Shown here: piece by piece, positions 28,139 through 37,707 of the stretch
How the letters are laid out: each line of letters opens with the position of its first letter
How positions within the stretch are numbered: position 1 is the first letter of the stretch
DNA from: Oscillospiraceae bacterium
GTDB lineage: Bacteria; Bacillota; Clostridia; Oscillospirales; Oscillospiraceae
Reading direction: 5' to 3'
Assembly (NCBI GenBank): GCA_022800525.1
Contig: JAAWQM010000003.1
Location: forward strand, 1-64,000
Length of the DNA: 64,000 nt
The notes under the pieces: generated by a model
What the model was told of the DNA's origin: nothing
What the model saw: the letters and a program-made list of their open reading frames with translations, nothing else
Databases searched by the model: none
Program-made: the position numbers and the translations under genes

Positions 28139-29941
28139 TTACTCGTCCAGCTTGAGCACCGCCATAAACGCCTCGGTCGGCAGCTGAACGGTGCCCAGGT
28201 TCCGCATCTTCTTTTTGCCCTCCTTCTGCTTCTCCAGCAGCTTCTTTTTCCGGGTGATGTCGCCGCCGTAGCACTTGGCCAGCACGTCCTTGCGCATGGC
28301 CTTCACCGTCTCGCGGGCGATGATCCGTCCGCCGATGGCGGCCTGGATGGGTACCTCGAAGAGCTGGCGGGGGATATTCTCCTTCAGCTTCTCGCACAGC
28401 CGCCGGGCGCGGGGGTACGCCTTGTCCCGGTGGGCGATGAAGCTGAGGGCGTCCACCTGGTCGCCGTTGAGCAGCAGGTCCACCTTCACCAGATCGCTCT
28501 CCCGGTAGTCGCTGAGCTCATAATCCAGGGAGGCGTAGCCCTTGGTGTGGGCCTTGAGGGTGTCGAAAAAGTCGTAGATGATCTCATTGAGGGGCATCTG
28601 GTAATGCAGCTCCACCAGATGGGTGTCCAGGTACTGCATGTCCTTGAACTCGCCCCGGCGGTCCTGGCACAGGGGCATGATGTTGCCCACATACTCGTTG
28701 GGGGAGATGATGGAGACCTTGACGTAGGGTTCCTCGGCCATGGTGATGACGCTGGGGTCGGGGTAGTTGTGGGGATTGTCCACGTTGACCACCGAGCCGT
28801 CGGACTTTGTGACCCGGTAGATGACGGAGGGCATGGTGGTAATGAGGTCCAGGTCAAACTCCCGCTCCAGCCGCTCCTGGATGACCTCCATGTGGAGCAT
28901 CCCCAGAAAGCCGCACCGGAAGCCGAAGCCCAGGGCCACGGAGCTCTCCGGCTCGAAGGTCAGGGAGGCGTCGTTGAGCTGCAATTTCTCCAGCGCGTCC
29001 CGCAGATCGGGGTACTTGCTGCCGTCCTCGGTGTAGATGCCGCAGTAGACCATGGAGCGGGCCTTCCGGTAGCCGGGCAGGGGCTCGGCGGCGGGGTTTT
29101 CCACACCGGTGATGGTGTCGCCCACCTCGGTGTGCTGGACGTTTTTGATGGAGGCGGTGAGGTAGCCCACCTGTCCGGCCTGGAGCTGATCGCAGGGCTC
29201 GTAGCCCAAGGGCCGCAGCAGTCCGCACTCCAGCACCTGATACTGGACGTTGGAGGCCATCATCCGGATGGGCATTCCCTTTTTCAGGGTGCCGTCCATA
29301 ATGCGGAAGTAGACAATCACGCCCTTGTAGGCGTCGTAGTAGCTGTCGAAGATCAAGGCCCGCAGGGGGGCGTTGGGATCTCCCGCAGGGGCGGGAATGC
29401 TCTGCACCACGTTCTCCAGGACGGCGGGGATGTTGAGGCCCACCTTGGCGGAGATTTCGGGCGCGTCCAGGGCGGGGATGCCGATGATGTCTTCGATTTC
29501 GTGCTTGACCCGTTCCGGGTCGGCGGCGGGGAGGTCAATTTTGTTGATGACGGGGCGGATTTCCAGATCGTTGTCCAGGGCGAGGTAGGTGTTGGCGAGG
29601 GTCTGGGCCTCAATGCCCTGGCTGGCGTCCACGACGAGGACGGCCCCCTCGCAGGCGGCCAGAGAGCGGCTGACCTCGTAGTTGAAGTCCACGTGGCCCG
29701 GGGTGTCGATGAGGTTCAGGGTATAGGTCTCGCCGTCCTGGGCGTCATAGCTGAGGGTGACGGCGCGGGCCTTAATGGTGATGCCGCGCTCCTTTTCCAG
29801 GTCCATGTTGTCCAGAAGCTGGCTTTCCATCTCCCGTTCGGAGACGGCGCCGCAGGCTTCCAATAGCCGGTCGGCAAGGGTGGACTTGCCGTGGTCGATG
29901 TGTGCGATGATAGAAAAATTTCTGATTTTAGTCTGATCCAT
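28139..29941 (-). CDS. lepA: Elongation factor 4 (LepA)
   Basis: Protein of 600 residues, standard length. G domain motifs are in order: [18 protein letters not shown] (G1), [10 protein letters not shown] (G2), IDTPGHVDF (G3), [10 protein letters not shown] (G4) and SAKVGLNIP (G5). It is followed by EF-G-like domains and the LepA-specific C-terminal domain ([58 protein letters not shown]). It back-translocates stalled ribosomes and aids 30S assembly. The ATG at 29941 follows AGAGG; the upstream extension of the frame runs through repetitive non-coding DNA and is rejected. Confidence 0.97.
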   Translation of the reverse strand: MDQTKIRNFSIIAHIDHGKSTLADRLLEACGAVSEREMESQLLDNMDLEKERGITIKARAVTLSYDAQDGETYTLNLIDTPGHVDFNYEVSRSLAACEGAVLVVDASQGIEAQTLANTYLALDNDLEIRPVINKIDLPAADPERVKHEIEDIIGIPALDAPEISAKVGLNIPAVLENVVQSIPAPAGDPNAPLRALIFDSYYDAYKGVIVYFRIMDGTLKKGMPIRMMASNVQYQVLECGLLRPLGYEPCDQLQAGQVGYLTASIKNVQHTEVGDTITGVENPAAEPLPGYRKARSMVYCGIYTEDGSKYPDLRDALEKLQLNDASLTFEPESSVALGFGFRCGFLGMLHMEVIQERLEREFDLDLITTMPSVIYRVTKSDGSVVNVDNPHNYPDPSVITMAEEPYVKVSIISPNEYVGNIMPLCQDRRGEFKDMQYLDTHLVELHYQMPLNEIIYDFFDTLKAHTKGYASLDYELSDYRESDLVKVDLLLNGDQVDALSFIAHRDKAYPRARRLCEKLKENIPRQLFEVPIQAAIGGRIIARETVKAMRKDVLAKCYGGDITRKKKLLEKQKEGKKKMRNLGTVQLPTEAFMAVLKLDE

Positions 29942-30450
29942 TGTTATACCTCTACTTTGCCGCCCTGCGGGCGGCAGGGGTTTTGCCCGCCCGCGGGGCG
30001 GGGTAATATCCGCCCGTCCGTCCATGCGGCAGGCAATGACAGAACAGGCGCATTGCCGCGGCATATGCCCTTTGGTGTGCGGGCGCACCATGTTCGCCCT
30101 ACAAGGGCGAATCAGGATGCAGCGTGTTTCAACACCAGAAAACCAGCAGGCACTATCGGCGCAGCAGCGAAATCCTCCGGTAGTGCGCATCCACAGGAGC
30201 AGGAACCGCTGGCGGCCCAGAGCGCCCCGCAGAACAACCAGTCTCCCAGATCGCAGCGAAAAAGAAATAAAACATAACGTATCGCCCTCCGGGCGATGCG
30301 CAAGGGAGTCCAGAACCGCAGGTTCTGGTGTACTTTTGCCTGCTTTTCCTACAAGGGAAAAGCAGGGGCGGGTCCGGGCCGCACAGGCCCGGGCTGCCGA
30401 ATAGAAACAGCGCCCACTTGCCGCCGGAGGCGGCAAAGCAATATCTTGGA
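29942..30450. repeat. Hairpin-dense non-coding region of about 500 bases
   Basis: No gene is supported between lepA and the XRE gene. The stretch holds successive inverted repeats, several with 3-base loops: GCCGCCC-TGC-GGGCGGC (29956-29972), CCCGCCC/GGGCGGG (about 29988-30003), ATCGCCC-TCC-GGGCGAT (about 30280-30296), CCAGAACC-GCA-GGTTCTGG (about 30309-30327), CCTGCTTTTCC/GGAAAAGCAGG (about 30339-30367), a GGGCC-rich stem (about 30370-30397) and TTGCCGCC-GGA-GGCGGCAA (about 30419-30436). Their density and style suggest nested mobile-type intergenic repeats. Confidence 0.65.
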
Positions 30451-31116
30451 TTATTCCAGCATCTCCTTGACTCTCTCATCCACCCCATGAAAAACCTGGG
30501 CCATGGACTGGGACAGTTCATGGTACTCCTCCGCCAGGGACTGCGCGTCCACCGCCGGATAATCCCCCCGGTACGCCTCCAGAGCTTTGGCATACCGTAC
30601 CCTCGCCAGCGTCATGTCCGCCGCCAGCACATCCAGATCATAGCTCCCGCTGTCTGTGGAAAAATAACTCTCATTCCCGCCGGCCGCGCGGTACAGCGGA
30701 CGGAACAGCTGGTACAGCCCGCCGCTGAGATACGCCCCGGCCTGCTCCACCGCGTCCTTGCTGCCCACCTGCCCCAGCAGGTCAAACAGCACGCTGGCCG
30801 TATTCACCACCAGCTTCTTTTGCAGCTTCGCCATGATGCCGCCCTTCAGCGACTCCTTTTCCTCGCTGGCGTCCGCCAGCTCCTCCGCGCCGATCATGGC
30901 CCCCTCCCGGCTGAGGGTCCGTCCCAGCAGGTAGTCCGCTGACACATGGTAATAATCGCACGCCTTTCGCACAAAGGCCAGACCCGGCTCCCGAATCCCG
31001 TTCTCATAGTGGCTCAGCAGCGCCTGGCTGATGCCCAGCTCCCCTGCGGCCTTCCTCTGGCTGACGCCCTTCTCCTGCCGCAGCAGGGACAGCACACGCG
31101 CAAAATCCTCGTTCAT
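30451..31116 (-). CDS. XRE-family helix-turn-helix regulator
   Basis: Protein of 221 residues. An N-terminal XRE/Cro domain ([55 protein letters not shown]) is followed by a helical 150-residue effector or dimer region with no recognised family. A good promoter lies upstream (31227-31255). It is divergent from the udp-deoC-cdd operon and could regulate it, but no shared operator was identified. Confidence 0.82.
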   Translation of the reverse strand: MNEDFARVLSLLRQEKGVSQRKAAGELGISQALLSHYENGIREPGLAFVRKACDYYHVSADYLLGRTLSREGAMIGAEELADASEEKESLKGGIMAKLQKKLVVNTASVLFDLLGQVGSKDAVEQAGAYLSGGLYQLFRPLYRAAGGNESYFSTDSGSYDLDVLAADMTLARVRYAKALEAYRGDYPAVDAQSLAEEYHELSQSMAQVFHGVDERVKEMLE

Positions 31117-31226
31117 ATCTCTCTGGCACTCCGTTCTGTCTTGATCTTCTCCCGCCAGCCCAGCAGCTTCATGTGTGCTAAGGACACTCGCCGGCCTGCC
31201 GCCGCTATCGCTGAAAGTTGATTACG

Positions 31227-31255
31227 ATTATATCATTATTGAATGCGGTTTGCAA
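31227..31255 (-). promoter_or_regulatory. Promoter of the XRE regulator gene
   Basis: Minus strand TTGCAA (31250-31255), 17-base spacer, TATAAT (31227-31232), about 110 bases before the ATG at 31116. Confidence 0.75.
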
Positions 31256-31407
31256 CATGAACTTCTCGCGCCGCGCTGCCCCAGGCGCGGCAGCGGCAGA
31301 AAAAAACAGTATGACGTCCCCCAGGGCGCCGCGGCTCCGGCCTGTCCAATGCGCACAAAAGCAACAGGTAAAAATTGTGCGTCTGCGACAAAATGTTGAA
31401 ACCAAGC
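31256..31407. other. Divergent intergenic region between XRE gene and udp
   Basis: No gene is seen. The stretch carries a GC-rich inverted repeat (GCGCTGCCCC...GGCGCGGCAGCGGC, near 31273-31300) and then A-rich sequence. The two divergent promoters flank it. Confidence 0.4.
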
Positions 31408-31436
31408 TTGAAAAAAACAGCGGTATCCTATATCAT
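31408..31436 (+). promoter_or_regulatory. Promoter of the udp-deoC-cdd operon
   Basis: TTGAAA (31408-31413), 17-base spacer, TATCAT (31431-31436), about 52 bases before the udp start. Confidence 0.7.
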
Positions 31437-31488
31437 AAAAGACAGGTCGCATCGAGCGATGCTTTATGGAAAGGACTGGTGACAATCA

Positions 31489-32268
31489 ATGAAGAATTAT
31501 TCCGAAGACACCAGCCGCCTGTACCACATCCAGGTGGCCCCGGGCGAGGTGGGACGCTATGTCATTCTGCCCGGCGATCCCAAGCGGTCGGCGAAAATCG
31601 CCCAGTATTTTGAAAACCCCGTCCTGGTGGCGGACAACCGGGAGTATGTGACCTACACCGGCGCCCTGGACGGCGTGAAGGTCAGCGTCACCTCCACCGG
31701 CATCGGCGGGCCCTCCGCCTCCATCGCCATGGAGGAGCTGGTGCGCTGCGGCGCGGATACCTTCGTCCGCATCGGCACCTGCGGCGGGATGCAGACGCCG
31801 GTGAAAAGCGGGGACATTGTGGTAGCCACCGGCGCTGTCCGCATGGAGGGCACAAGCCGGGAGTACGCCCCCATCGAGTTCCCCGCTGTGGCGGATCTGG
31901 AGGTGACCAACGCCCTGGTGGCCGCCGCCGGGAGGAAGGGCTTTGACTTCCACACCGGCGTGGTGCAGTGCAAGGACTCCTTCTACGGCCAGCATGAGCC
32001 GGAGGTCAAGCCGGTGAGCTATGAGCTGCTGAACAAATGGGAGGCGTGGAAGCGGCTGGGCTGTCTGGCCTCTGAGATGGAGTCGGCGGCGCTGTTCGTG
32101 GTGGCCAGCCATCTGCGGGTGCGGTGCGGATCCTGCTTCATGGTGATCGCCAACCAGGAGCGGGAGCGGCTGGGCATGGACAACCCCGTGGTTCACGATA
32201 CCAGCGGCGCAATCCTGGTGGCGGTGGAGGCCATCCGGGAGCTGATCCGGGCGGACGCCCGCCGCTGA
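31489..32268 (+). CDS. udp: Uridine phosphorylase
   Basis: Protein of 259 residues of the PNP/UDP phosphorylase family. It shows the phosphate-site motif [45 protein letters not shown] and the base/ribose-site [13 protein letters not shown]. It splits uridine (or deoxyuridine) with phosphate to uracil and (deoxy)ribose 1-phosphate. Placement with deoC and cdd makes the pyrimidine assignment firm. GGAAAGGA stands 13 bases before the ATG, a loose spacing. Confidence 0.9.
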   Translation: MKNYSEDTSRLYHIQVAPGEVGRYVILPGDPKRSAKIAQYFENPVLVADNREYVTYTGALDGVKVSVTSTGIGGPSASIAMEELVRCGADTFVRIGTCGGMQTPVKSGDIVVATGAVRMEGTSREYAPIEFPAVADLEVTNALVAAAGRKGFDFHTGVVQCKDSFYGQHEPEVKPVSYELLNKWEAWKRLGCLASEMESAALFVVASHLRVRCGSCFMVIANQERERLGMDNPVVHDTSGAILVAVEAIRELIRADARR

Positions 32269-32311
32269 CTGGGGCGCTCCGACAGGACAGCCGCAGTGGT
32301 TCTGACAGAAC

Positions 32312-32394
32312 GGGCGGATGGTATCCGCCCCTGCGTGAATTGCGCGGCATTTCAATCAAATGCATGATTTCCAAATTTTTCATTGGGAAATCAT
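32312..32394. repeat. Dispersed intergenic repeat, copy 2
   Basis: Between udp and deoC: GC hairpin GGGCGGAT-GGT-ATCCGCCC (32312-32330), then CTGCGTGAATTGCGCGGCA, CAAATGCATGATTTCC and an A+T palindrome ATGATTTCC / GGAAATCAT (32364-32372 with 32386-32394). Same architecture as copy 1. It lies inside an operon, so it would be transcribed and could affect deoC expression or RNA stability. Confidence 0.55.
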
Positions 32395-32415
32395 ACAAAC
32401 GACAGGAGATCTGGC

Positions 32416-33081
32416 ATGGACATAAAAGAACTGATGAGGCATGTGGACCACACGCTGCTGCTCCAGCCCTCCACATGGGCGGAGATCAGGCAGCTCTGCG
32501 ACGACGCCGTGGAGTACGGCGCGGCCTCGGTCTGCATCCCGCCCTGCTATGTAAAGGCGGCGGCGGACTATCTGCAGGGCAGAATGGCAATCTGTACCGT
32601 CACCGGCTTCCCCAACGGCAATGGGACCACTGCCGTCAAGGAATTCGAGACCAGGGACGCCATCGCCAACGGCGCGGCGGAGATCGACATGGTCATCAAC
32701 ATCGGCTGGCTGCGGGACAAGCGGTATGACATGGTGGAGGGGGAGATCCGCACGCTGAAGGCGGTCTGCGGAGACAAAATCCTCAAGGTCATCATCGAGA
32801 CCTGCCTGCTGACGGACGAGGAAAAGATCCGGATGTGCGGGCTGGTTACCAGCGCGGGGGCGGACTATATCAAGACCTCCACCGGCTTCTCCAAAGCGGG
32901 GGCGGCCTTTGCGGACGTGGAGCTGTTCGCCAGACATGTGGGTCCCGGCGTTAAGATCAAGGCCGCTGGAGGCATCTCTTCCCTGGACGACGCGGAGAGG
33001 TTCCTGGCCTTGGGCGCGGACCGTCTGGGGACCAGCCGGATTATCAGACTGGTGAAGGACGGAAAGGCCGCCGGATATTGA
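32416..33081 (+). CDS. deoC: Deoxyribose-phosphate aldolase
   Basis: Protein of 221 residues. DeoC hallmarks are [43 protein letters not shown] and the Schiff-base lysine in [14 protein letters not shown]. It splits 2-deoxyribose 5-phosphate to glyceraldehyde 3-phosphate and acetaldehyde. The start is the ATG at 32416 with AGGAG; the frame upstream is repeat DNA. Second gene of the salvage operon, 15 bases before cdd. Confidence 0.95.
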   Translation: MDIKELMRHVDHTLLLQPSTWAEIRQLCDDAVEYGAASVCIPPCYVKAAADYLQGRMAICTVTGFPNGNGTTAVKEFETRDAIANGAAEIDMVINIGWLRDKRYDMVEGEIRTLKAVCGDKILKVIIETCLLTDEEKIRMCGLVTSAGADYIKTSTGFSKAGAAFADVELFARHVGPGVKIKAAGGISSLDDAERFLALGADRLGTSRIIRLVKDGKAAGY

Positions 33082-33096
33082 GAAAGGAGCGGAACA

Positions 33097-33534
33097 ATGG
33101 AAAAAGCGTTGATTGAAAAATTGATTGACACGGCCATCGGGCAGTTGGATTATTCCTACGCGCCCTACTCCCATTTCAGGGTAGGGGCCGCCCTGCTGAC
33201 CAGGGAGGGGAAAATCTATACCGGCTGTAACATTGAAAACGCCGCCTACACGCCCACCAACTGCGCCGAGCGCACCGCCTTCTTCAAGGCGGTCAGCGAG
33301 GGGGAGCGGGATTTCCGGGCCATCTGCGTCGTAGGCGGGAAGGACGGCGTGCTGACGGAGTACGCCGCGCCCTGCGGCGTATGCCGTCAGGTGATGATGG
33401 AGTTCTGCAATCCAGACGAGTTCCAGATCATTCTGGCGGTGAATAAAGAGCGGTACGATATGTTCACCCTGCGGGGGCTGCTGCCCCGGGGCTTCGGGCC
33501 GGACAATCTTGCCCGGCCGGACGGCGGGATCTGA
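33097..33534 (+). CDS. cdd: Cytidine deaminase
   Basis: Protein of 145 residues, standard for the tetrameric type. It has YSHFRVGAALLT, GCNIENAAY, the zinc ligand and catalytic Glu in NCAERTAFF and the zinc pair in APCGVCRQVM. It deaminates cytidine/deoxycytidine to uridine/deoxyuridine, which udp then cleaves. AAAGGAG precedes the ATG. Last gene of the operon. Confidence 0.95.
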   Translation: MEKALIEKLIDTAIGQLDYSYAPYSHFRVGAALLTREGKIYTGCNIENAAYTPTNCAERTAFFKAVSEGERDFRAICVVGGKDGVLTEYAAPCGVCRQVMMEFCNPDEFQIILAVNKERYDMFTLRGLLPRGFGPDNLARPDGGI

Positions 33535-33537
33535 GTG

Positions 33538-33568
33538 ATTGCTTCCGAACTTAAAGTTCGGAAGTAAT
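33538..33568 (+). terminator. First hairpin after cdd
   Basis: ATTGCTTCCGAACTT / AAGTTCGGAAGTAAT, a 15-bp stem with one G-U pair and almost no loop; it lacks a T-run, so may protect RNA ends rather than terminate. Confidence 0.5.
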
Positions 33569-33570
33569 CA

Positions 33571-33609
33571 AGGTCCGGAAGGAGCTGACGGCTTCTTCCG
33601 GACCTTTTT
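33571..33609 (+). terminator. Terminator of the udp-deoC-cdd operon
   Basis: Stem AGGTCCGGAAG / CTTCCGGACCT followed by TTTTT. Confidence 0.88.
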
Positions 33610-33663
33610 GCGGCGCTTTGTGGCAGGCGCCAAAATGGCGGTCCGTCTCCCTTGCCGGACACG

Positions 33664-36084
33664 TCAGATGCAGCTGCCAGTCCGTCTCCTCCCGTACAGC
33701 TCTTCCGACAGCCGGTCGGCCTCGGCGGCATAGGGGGCGGGGTCCTCCGCCTCGTGACCCGCCTTGCAGACGCGGGCAATCTCCGCGTGAAGCGGGTCGC
33801 TCCTGTCGTAGGGGGGGATATACAGCTTGTTCAGCACATGGGCGGAGATGCTGGTCGGCGTCATATAGCTCTTCACGCACCCGGCCACCGGCGCTGAGCT
33901 GAGCAGGCCGCAGAGATAGTACGCCTCCCCCTCGTCCTCCGTACTGACGTACATCAGCTTTTCATTGGGCAGCAGCAGCCGCTCTCCCAGCCAGGGGTCG
34001 TCCACGCTGCTGATGACAGCGCATATGAATTCCGACGCGATATATCTCCAGACAACCTTGTAGGGGGAAAATGTATAGGCCCCGACGCGCAAAAGCGCGT
34101 GAAACTCCCGCTGCTGGATGAATTTCTCCCAGCCCGCGAAGCCATTCCGGCTGTCCAGGGTCGGACGGAAATGGGAGAGGTAGGCAAACGTCCTGGGCGC
34201 GTCCTTCCGCAGCTTCTCCTGGGGCACAGGCCAGATTTTTGTCTCCGCGGTGTGGGGGCAGAGCAGATAGGCGTCGTAGACAGCCCTCCACTTCCGCAGG
34301 CCGCCGCCCTTGACCAGGGGGTAGACGTAGTCCTTTTCCACCTCAGCTGTGACCTCGCCGCACCTGCGCTTCGCCCGGCCTACCAGATTGGAGACTGTAA
34401 CCGTCTCCGGCGCGGCGTCCTGGATGTTCAGCCAGTATACGGCGTTCGCTCCGCCGGTGAAGATTCCGGTCCTGGCCCGGTAGCCGTTGGTCCCCAGCAC
34501 CCGCCGGGAGGCGTCCAGCGCCTCTCGCTCTGCGGTAATCCAGACCGACGCCGGGTCGTCCTCTGCGGCGGGAACCGCCCACTGGCGGGTGATGCGGACC
34601 TGCGCCAGCGCCTCCTCCAGCCGGACGCCTGGGCTGAAGGGCCTGCTCCTGTTTTTTGGCCTCTCCCACAGATCGTAGGGCACCGGGTAGACGGTCTCCG
34701 CGCCCTTCCGGGCGTACAGCACCGCCGTCCCGGCGGCGGCGTCCCCGAACACCCGCAGCCGGGACAGGTCCTCTACCAGCAGCGCCCGGAACGGCTCTCC
34801 GTCCCGGAGGCGGAACCGCCGGAACGCAGCGCCGTTCCGGGCGGACTTGAACATCCCCTGGCGGATGACGAAGGCCAGTACGCCCCCCTCCCGCACCAGC
34901 TTGTCCAGGACTACATAGGTGACAAGGGTGGAGATGTCCTCCTTGGAGAAGCTGCGCCCTAATCCCTTGGCGGACATCAGCCCGTACTCCGCCCACAGGT
35001 GCCGGGAATCCGCCCGGTAGGACTCCGGCAGGTACTCCCAGTTCACCCAGGGCGGGTTGCCCGCCGCCAGGTCCGCCCTGGGGACGTTCTGCGCGGCCCT
35101 CCAATCCCGAAGGGTCTGGTCCCGCACGGCGGCGGCGGGCGCTGTACAAAAGTCCGCGCCGGACGGCTCCTCCACCGGCTGGCCCAGGCGCAGCACGTCC
35201 GCCTGCCATACGGGCAGGACGATTTCCTGCCGGCCGTCCAGAAGGTCCAGGACAGCCAGCAGGTAGTTGGTCTTGGCCGCCAGCACGGCCAGAGGGTTCA
35301 CATCCAGCCCGTATACCGTGGACAGGATCTCCGACAGTCCGCAGCCCCTCTCCCGCTTCCGGGCGATGGCCTGGAGCAGGAACGTCCCGGATCCGCAGGT
35401 GGGGTCCGTCAGGACGGCGGTCTCCACATCCAGGCCCTCCAGGGCGCGGCCCACCGCCTCCTCCGCCAGCCAGTCCGGAGTATAAAACTCCCCCAGGGCG
35501 CGGCGCAGCTCCCGTGGGATGACGGCCTCGTAGAGCAGCTTGATGCAGTCGGGACGTCCGACCCGCCGGAAGGGGACATGATAGGCGGCGAGGCTGGAGA
35601 GGACGCCCTCCAGCGTCTCCCGCCCTCCCCGCTCCAGCTCAAACAGCGGCCAGCAGAACCAATCCGCCTGCCCGTAGTTCACCGCGCCCCGGCGGCTGGC
35701 GAAGGTCCCCAGGAGCAGCGGCTCCCAGCCGGCGTCCTCTTCCCCCAGCGCATCCCAGGCGGCCGCCTTGACCAGCAGGCTGAAATAGGTCTGCACGGCG
35801 AAAAAGAGCGTCTGCACGGTCTCCGCCCGCTCCGGCTCCGGAACCCCCGTGATACCGTACCGCGCCAGCAGCGCCTCCTGATCCAGCTTCCGGTTGCTGG
35901 AGAGGTTGGTGGAGACGTCGCCATAGAGGGTCCGGAACGCCTCCCGCCAGCCAGCGGTCAGGTCCCGCGTCCCGCCGCTGGGGTCATTCAGCAGGGCATA
36001 CAACTCTGAGACCGCCTGGGCGGCGGACGTCCGGAGCGGGGAATCCTCCCTTAGATCTTCGCATAAACGATAGAGGTCAATCAT
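33664..36084 (-). CDS. Eco57I-type N6-adenine DNA methyltransferase
   Basis: Protein of 806 residues. It has the gamma-class amino-methyltransferase layout: GEFYTPDWLAEEAVGRAL (motif X), TDPTCGSGTFLLQAIARKRE (motif I, SAM binding), catalytic motif IV NPPW in DLAAGNPPWVNWEYLPESYR, and a C-terminal target-recognition part with YLLCPHTAETKIWPV, LLPNEKLMYVS and YLCGLLSSAPVAG. It methylates adenine in DNA at an unknown site. The N-terminal 230 residues are helical, without a visible PD-(D/E)XK nuclease motif, and no endonuclease gene is adjacent, so it may be an orphan methylase. The ATG overlaps the upstream lipoprotein stop (ATGA). Confidence 0.85.
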   Translation of the reverse strand: MIDLYRLCEDLREDSPLRTSAAQAVSELYALLNDPSGGTRDLTAGWREAFRTLYGDVSTNLSSNRKLDQEALLARYGITGVPEPERAETVQTLFFAVQTYFSLLVKAAAWDALGEEDAGWEPLLLGTFASRRGAVNYGQADWFCWPLFELERGGRETLEGVLSSLAAYHVPFRRVGRPDCIKLLYEAVIPRELRRALGEFYTPDWLAEEAVGRALEGLDVETAVLTDPTCGSGTFLLQAIARKRERGCGLSEILSTVYGLDVNPLAVLAAKTNYLLAVLDLLDGRQEIVLPVWQADVLRLGQPVEEPSGADFCTAPAAAVRDQTLRDWRAAQNVPRADLAAGNPPWVNWEYLPESYRADSRHLWAEYGLMSAKGLGRSFSKEDISTLVTYVVLDKLVREGGVLAFVIRQGMFKSARNGAAFRRFRLRDGEPFRALLVEDLSRLRVFGDAAAGTAVLYARKGAETVYPVPYDLWERPKNRSRPFSPGVRLEEALAQVRITRQWAVPAAEDDPASVWITAEREALDASRRVLGTNGYRARTGIFTGGANAVYWLNIQDAAPETVTVSNLVGRAKRRCGEVTAEVEKDYVYPLVKGGGLRKWRAVYDAYLLCPHTAETKIWPVPQEKLRKDAPRTFAYLSHFRPTLDSRNGFAGWEKFIQQREFHALLRVGAYTFSPYKVVWRYIASEFICAVISSVDDPWLGERLLLPNEKLMYVSTEDEGEAYYLCGLLSSAPVAGCVKSYMTPTSISAHVLNKLYIPPYDRSDPLHAEIARVCKAGHEAEDPAPYAAEADRLSEELYGRRRTGSCI

Positions 36085-36992
36085 CCTTCAGCCTTCCCGG
36101 AGGTTTTCAGCAGAATCTCCACCAGCTCCGCCGTCTCCTGGTTGGGATAGAAGCGCACAGTCCAGGGACAGGGCGGATAGATGACGGGCTCCGGCTCCAG
36201 TTCAGCCGTATCCCCCCCGGCGTCCGGCGCGGGGGGGGACGCGTTCCCGTCCTCCGGATCCTCTGGTCCGGCAGGTTCTTCCGGTCCGGCGGGGCCCTCC
36301 GGCGCGGGAACCGGCTCCCCGGTCTCCTCCGGCTGATCCGCCGGTGTATCCTCCGGGGGTGGGCCGGCGTCTTCGCCGCCATCGTCCTCCGGCGGCCCAG
36401 CAGGCATACCCCCCACCGGGACGGAAGTGACTTCCATCTCCTCCCGGCACAGCTCCTGCCAGTAGCTCTCCACGGCGGCAGTCACAACCTCCCTGGGGGT
36501 GTTGTAGGTGAAGCGGGCGGTGATCCTGTCGTGCCCCTCCCGGACGGCCAGGCGCAGAAGGTCTACCAGGGACTGGCTGTCGGACAGGGTCATAATGCTC
36601 CCCAGATCCTCCGCGTCTTCCTGGTAGGCCATCTGGAAGGCGGCGGTGCCGTAGTTTGCGCCCTCCTCAAAGGTAAACTGGATGTTTTGCAGCAGGTAGG
36701 ACCCCTGCATGGTGTCCCTGCGCACCTCGTTCCGGGACTCCGCCACCCGCTGGTAGGAGCACACCTCATCATAGCAACGGATGACCGCCTCTTCCGCCCG
36801 CTGCTCAATGAGCATCAGCAGGGAGTTGACCAGGTCCTGATAGTTGTCCACCCGCAGGGTGTCCTCCGCGCCGGAGTCCCAGTAGCGGTCGGCGTAGGGC
36901 TCCGTCACGCTGTAGGACCGTTCCAGCAGCGCGGAACAGCCGCCGAACAGTATGCAGCAGGCCGCCAGCGCCGCCAGGATGCATTTTTTCAC
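36081..36992 (-). CDS. Lipoprotein with Pro/Glu-rich spacer, unknown function
   Basis: Protein of 303 residues starting at GTG. It has a lipoprotein signal peptide with lipobox LFGGCS. Residues about 20-200 form a folded domain (AEEAVIRCYDEVCSYQRVAE, ITARFTYNTPREVVTAAVES), unassigned. It is followed by a 75-residue P/E/D/G-rich spacer and a short C-terminal block with VIYPPCPWTVRFYPNQETA. The spacer suggests wall crossing. It is translationally coupled to the methylase (four-base overlap) and follows the LUD gene by 25 bases. That lipoprotein and methylase are coupled is odd; no shared role is evident. Confidence 0.7.
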   Translation of the reverse strand: MKKCILAALAACCILFGGCSALLERSYSVTEPYADRYWDSGAEDTLRVDNYQDLVNSLLMLIEQRAEEAVIRCYDEVCSYQRVAESRNEVRRDTMQGSYLLQNIQFTFEEGANYGTAAFQMAYQEDAEDLGSIMTLSDSQSLVDLLRLAVREGHDRITARFTYNTPREVVTAAVESYWQELCREEMEVTSVPVGGMPAGPPEDDGGEDAGPPPEDTPADQPEETGEPVPAPEGPAGPEEPAGPEDPEDGNASPPAPDAGGDTAELEPEPVIYPPCPWTVRFYPNQETAELVEILLKTSGKAEG

Positions 36993-37017
36993 GTGTCCAG
37001 CCCCCCTGTACCTTGTC

Positions 37018-37614
37018 TTAATAGCCCAGCTCCTGGCCGACCAGCACGACCTCCATGTCCATGGAGGTCATTTTCTTGTAATGGACCACCAGCCCCCGGC
37101 AGATGCGCTCCGGGCTGTCGCAGTCATAGCAGCGGTCACCCTTGACGGCGCAGGGCGTTTTCCGGTTCAGCCGCTGGGCGTTTTTAGGCGCGGCGACGTT
37201 GCGGGCGCGGTGGAGGGCGCTGTGAAAGTCGGGGGCCAGCTTGTTTTTGCCAATGAGGAAATAGACCTTCCTGTGTCCGTACAGCGAGGACGCTGTCCGG
37301 TTGCCCATGCCGTCGATGTTGATGATTTCGCCAGTCTCCGCCAGACCGTTGGCGGAAAGCAGGTATATGTCCGCGGCGGAGGCGAGCCTCTGCACTTCGG
37401 CAGGGTCTCCGGGCGTGAAGCCGTGGCAATAAAGGGTGTTGTGGGCGCTGAGAGATTCCTTCAGGCCCAGCTGGGCCATGGTCACAGACCCGCCCATGCC
37501 TACGGTAGCGCCGTCGATTTCCCGGTTGAGGTAGGCGGCGGCCTCCTCGCCGGAGGCGAATACGGAAACGGTGAAGCCGTTGGCCTCCAGATTTTTCTTG
37601 ACAGTTTCAAACAT
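37018..37614 (-). CDS. LUD-domain (LutC/YkgG-like) protein
   Basis: Protein of 198 residues of the lactate-utilisation domain family (DUF162). It shows DGATVGMGGSVTMAQLGLKE, DIYLLSANGLAETGEIINID, GMGNRTASSLYGHRKVYFLI and a C-terminal Cys group GDRCYDCDSPERICRG. LutC acts with iron-sulfur LutA/B in lactate oxidation; those partners are absent here, so it is probably one of the stand-alone LUD proteins of Clostridia. AAAGGAG precedes the ATG. First gene of a possible LUD-lipoprotein-methylase operon. Confidence 0.85.
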   Translation of the reverse strand: MFETVKKNLEANGFTVSVFASGEEAAAYLNREIDGATVGMGGSVTMAQLGLKESLSAHNTLYCHGFTPGDPAEVQRLASAADIYLLSANGLAETGEIINIDGMGNRTASSLYGHRKVYFLIGKNKLAPDFHSALHRARNVAAPKNAQRLNRKTPCAVKGDRCYDCDSPERICRGLVVHYKKMTSMDMEVVLVGQELGY

Positions 37615-37628
37615 GACAGGCTCCTTTC

Positions 37629-37700
37629 TCCGCCAGGGCGGACAGAAAACGAGGGGATATGGCTTAAACCAACTGCATTATTTCCAAATATTATATTTGA
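37629..37700. repeat. Dispersed intergenic repeat, copy 3 (diverged)
   Basis: TCCGCC-AG-GGCGGA hairpin (37629-37642), then GGCTTAAACCAACTGCATTATTTCC and AAATAT/ATATTT. The CAACTGCATTATTTCC block matches copies 1 and 2; the A+T palindrome is shorter. Confidence 0.45.
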
Positions 37701-37707
37701 GAGTACT

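Noticed and set aside
33664..36084. Complete restriction-modification system
   Set aside because: Only the methylase is recognisable; no endonuclease motif or neighbouring nuclease gene was seen.
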